Assembly (NCBI GenBank): GCA_041691815.1
Contig: JBEPTZ010000071.1
Span: 1 to 22,025, forward strand
DNA length: 22,025 bases
Origin: 70-18 sp041691815
Lineage (GTDB): Bacteria; Pseudomonadota; Alphaproteobacteria; Acetobacterales; Acetobacteraceae
Direction: 5' to 3'
Made by a program: the position numbers and the translations under genes. Positions 21,094 through 22,025 of this stretch are shown piece by piece. The notes beneath the pieces were generated by a model, which was not told where the DNA came from, did no database searches, and worked only from the letters and a program-made list of their open reading frames with translations. Positions within the stretch are counted from its first letter, which is position 1. Each line of letters begins with the position of its first letter.

Positions 21094-22025
21094 CAGCCAT
21101 CCTGCCGGTAGTTCGGCGCTTCGCGGGTGATCGCCACGTCATGCACATGGCTTTCGCGCAACCCGGCGCCGGTGATGCGGCGGAAGCGGGCGTTGGTCTG
21201 CAGCGCCTCGATGGTGCCGCAGCCGGCATAGCCCATGCCGGCCCGCAGGCCGCCGACCATCTGGTGCAGCACCGCCGAAACCGGGCCCTTATAGGCCACC
21301 CGGCCCTCGATTCCTTCCGGCACCAGCTTCAGCGTGTCCTTGATTTCCTGCTGGAAATACCGATCCGCCGAGCCGCGCGCCATCGCCCCGATGCTGCCCA
21401 TGCCGCGATAGGATTTGTACGAACGGCCTTGGTAGAGGAACACCTCGCCCGGCGCCTCGTCGGTGCCGGCCAGCACGCTGCCGGCCATCACGCAATCCGC
21501 CCCGGCGCCGATCGCCTTGACGATATCGCCTGAGGTGCGGATGCCGCCATCGGCGATCGCCGGCACGTTCTGCGCCCGGCAGGCAGCCGCGGTCTCCAGC
21601 ACCGCCGAGAATTGCGGCACGCCGACGCCGGCTACCACCCGGGTGGTGCAGATGCTGCCCGGCCCGATGCCGATCTTGATCGCATCCGCACCCACGGCGA
21701 TCAGCGCCTCGGCCCCTTCAGGCGTCGCCACATTGCCGGCGATCACCTGCACCGCGTTGGACAGCTGCTTGATCCGCCCCACCGCGGCCAGCACGCTCTC
21801 CGAATGGCCGTGCGCGGTGTCCACCACCACCACGTCCACGCCGGCGGCGATCAGCGCCTGGGTGCGCAGATAGCCGTCCTCGCCCACCCCGGTGGCGGCG
21901 GCCACCCGCAGCCGCCCGAGATCGTCCTTGTTGGCCAGCGGGTGCGCCTGCGCCTTGTCCATGTCCTTCACGGTGATCAGCCCGACGCAGCGATAGGCGT
22001 CGTCCACCACCAGCAGCTTCTCGAT
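21093..22025 (-). CDS. guaB: IMP dehydrogenase, C-terminal ~310 residues (5' end outside window)
   Basis: The frame is open to the window edge (IEKLLVVDDAYRCVGLITVKDM), so roughly the first 180 residues of a ~490-residue protein are missing. The visible part begins near the end of the second CBS domain. The catalytic barrel includes DTAHGHSESVL, the active-site cysteine loop GPGSICTTRVVAGVGVPQ, the IMP phosphate-binding IADGGIRTSGDIVKAIGAGAD, YRGMGSIGAMARGSADRYFQ and the flap EGIEGRVAYKGPV. The C-terminus HDVAITREAPNYR is normal. The enzyme oxidises IMP to XMP with NAD+, committing purines to GMP synthesis. It is the first visible gene of the leftward operon, and its TGA overlaps the dehalogenase ATG by one base. 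Confidence 0.95.
   Translation of the reverse strand: MEKLLVVDDAYRCVGLITVKDMDKAQAHPLANKDDLGRLRVAAATGVGEDGYLRTQALIAAGVDVVVVDTAHGHSESVLAAVGRIKQLSNAVQVIAGNVATPEGAEALIAVGADAIKIGIGPGSICTTRVVAGVGVPQFSAVLETAAACRAQNVPAIADGGIRTSGDIVKAIGAGADCVMAGSVLAGTDEAPGEVFLYQGRSYKSYRGMGSIGAMARGSADRYFQQEIKDTLKLVPEGIEGRVAYKGPVSAVLHQMVGGLRAGMGYAGCGTIEALQTNARFRRITGAGLRESHVHDVAITREAPNYRQDG

Overview
The window reads as chromosomal DNA from a high-G+C alphaproteobacterium. Acetobacteraceae or another Rhodospirillales lineage is my best guess. The reasons are the strong G/C bias at third codon positions, the DUF484-xerC pair, guaB next to an RsmB-type rRNA methyltransferase gene, and an intergenic repeat of the CTAGAGCGTG/GAATCACG kind that I remember from such genomes. 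The assignment is inference. Both edges cut genes: a DUF484 gene at the left (behind a suspicious 15-G run) and guaB at the right.

Layout. 1-1367 (+): end of a DUF484 gene overlapping xerC, then an A/T-rich hairpin element. 1497-4279 (+): a three-gene unit with a PuuD-like class C26 amidotransferase, an SDR-fold protein that has lost the catalytic triad, and a PLP aminotransferase; it probably handles an amino acid or amine derivative. 4271-4480: two diverged copies of a ~60-bp repeat and a perfect 20-bp hairpin that overlap the ends of the flanking genes. 4476-7833: two divergent surface-glycan-type genes, a GT9 glycosyltransferase with a ~150-residue insertion and a SAM methyltransferase with four N-terminal cysteines and an extra C-terminal region. 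They are separated by a 430-bp gene-free region with palindromes and a 13-bp tandem repeat.

7836-10089: a FrnE-like DsbA-family protein (-), an SDR (+) and a calcineurin-like phosphodiesterase (-). 10119-16986 is the most coherent accessory module: a GntR/FCD regulator (-) faces a (+) operon of a family III CoA-transferase, a crotonase, and a complete binding-protein-dependent ABC importer (Tat-type signal peptide, fused double permease, ATPase). The importer resembles Fe3+ systems in sequence. However, the binding protein lacks the tyrosine pair expected for iron, and the operon partners handle acyl-CoA. I therefore infer import and CoA activation of an organic acid, controlled by the regulator through sites in the shared promoter region.

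17101-22025: a Ppx/GppA phosphatase (+), then a short region holding a decayed fragment of an IS21-type istB gene. Next is a tightly coupled leftward operon, guaB > haloacid dehalogenase > RsmB-like methyltransferase > GNAT acetyltransferase, whose genes overlap by 1-4 bases. I found no tRNA, rRNA, CRISPR array, phage or toxin-antitoxin genes. No clearly unprecedented system stands out. The best leads are the CoA-transferase/crotonase/ABC operon, the triad-less SDR, the GT9 insertion and the istB scar.
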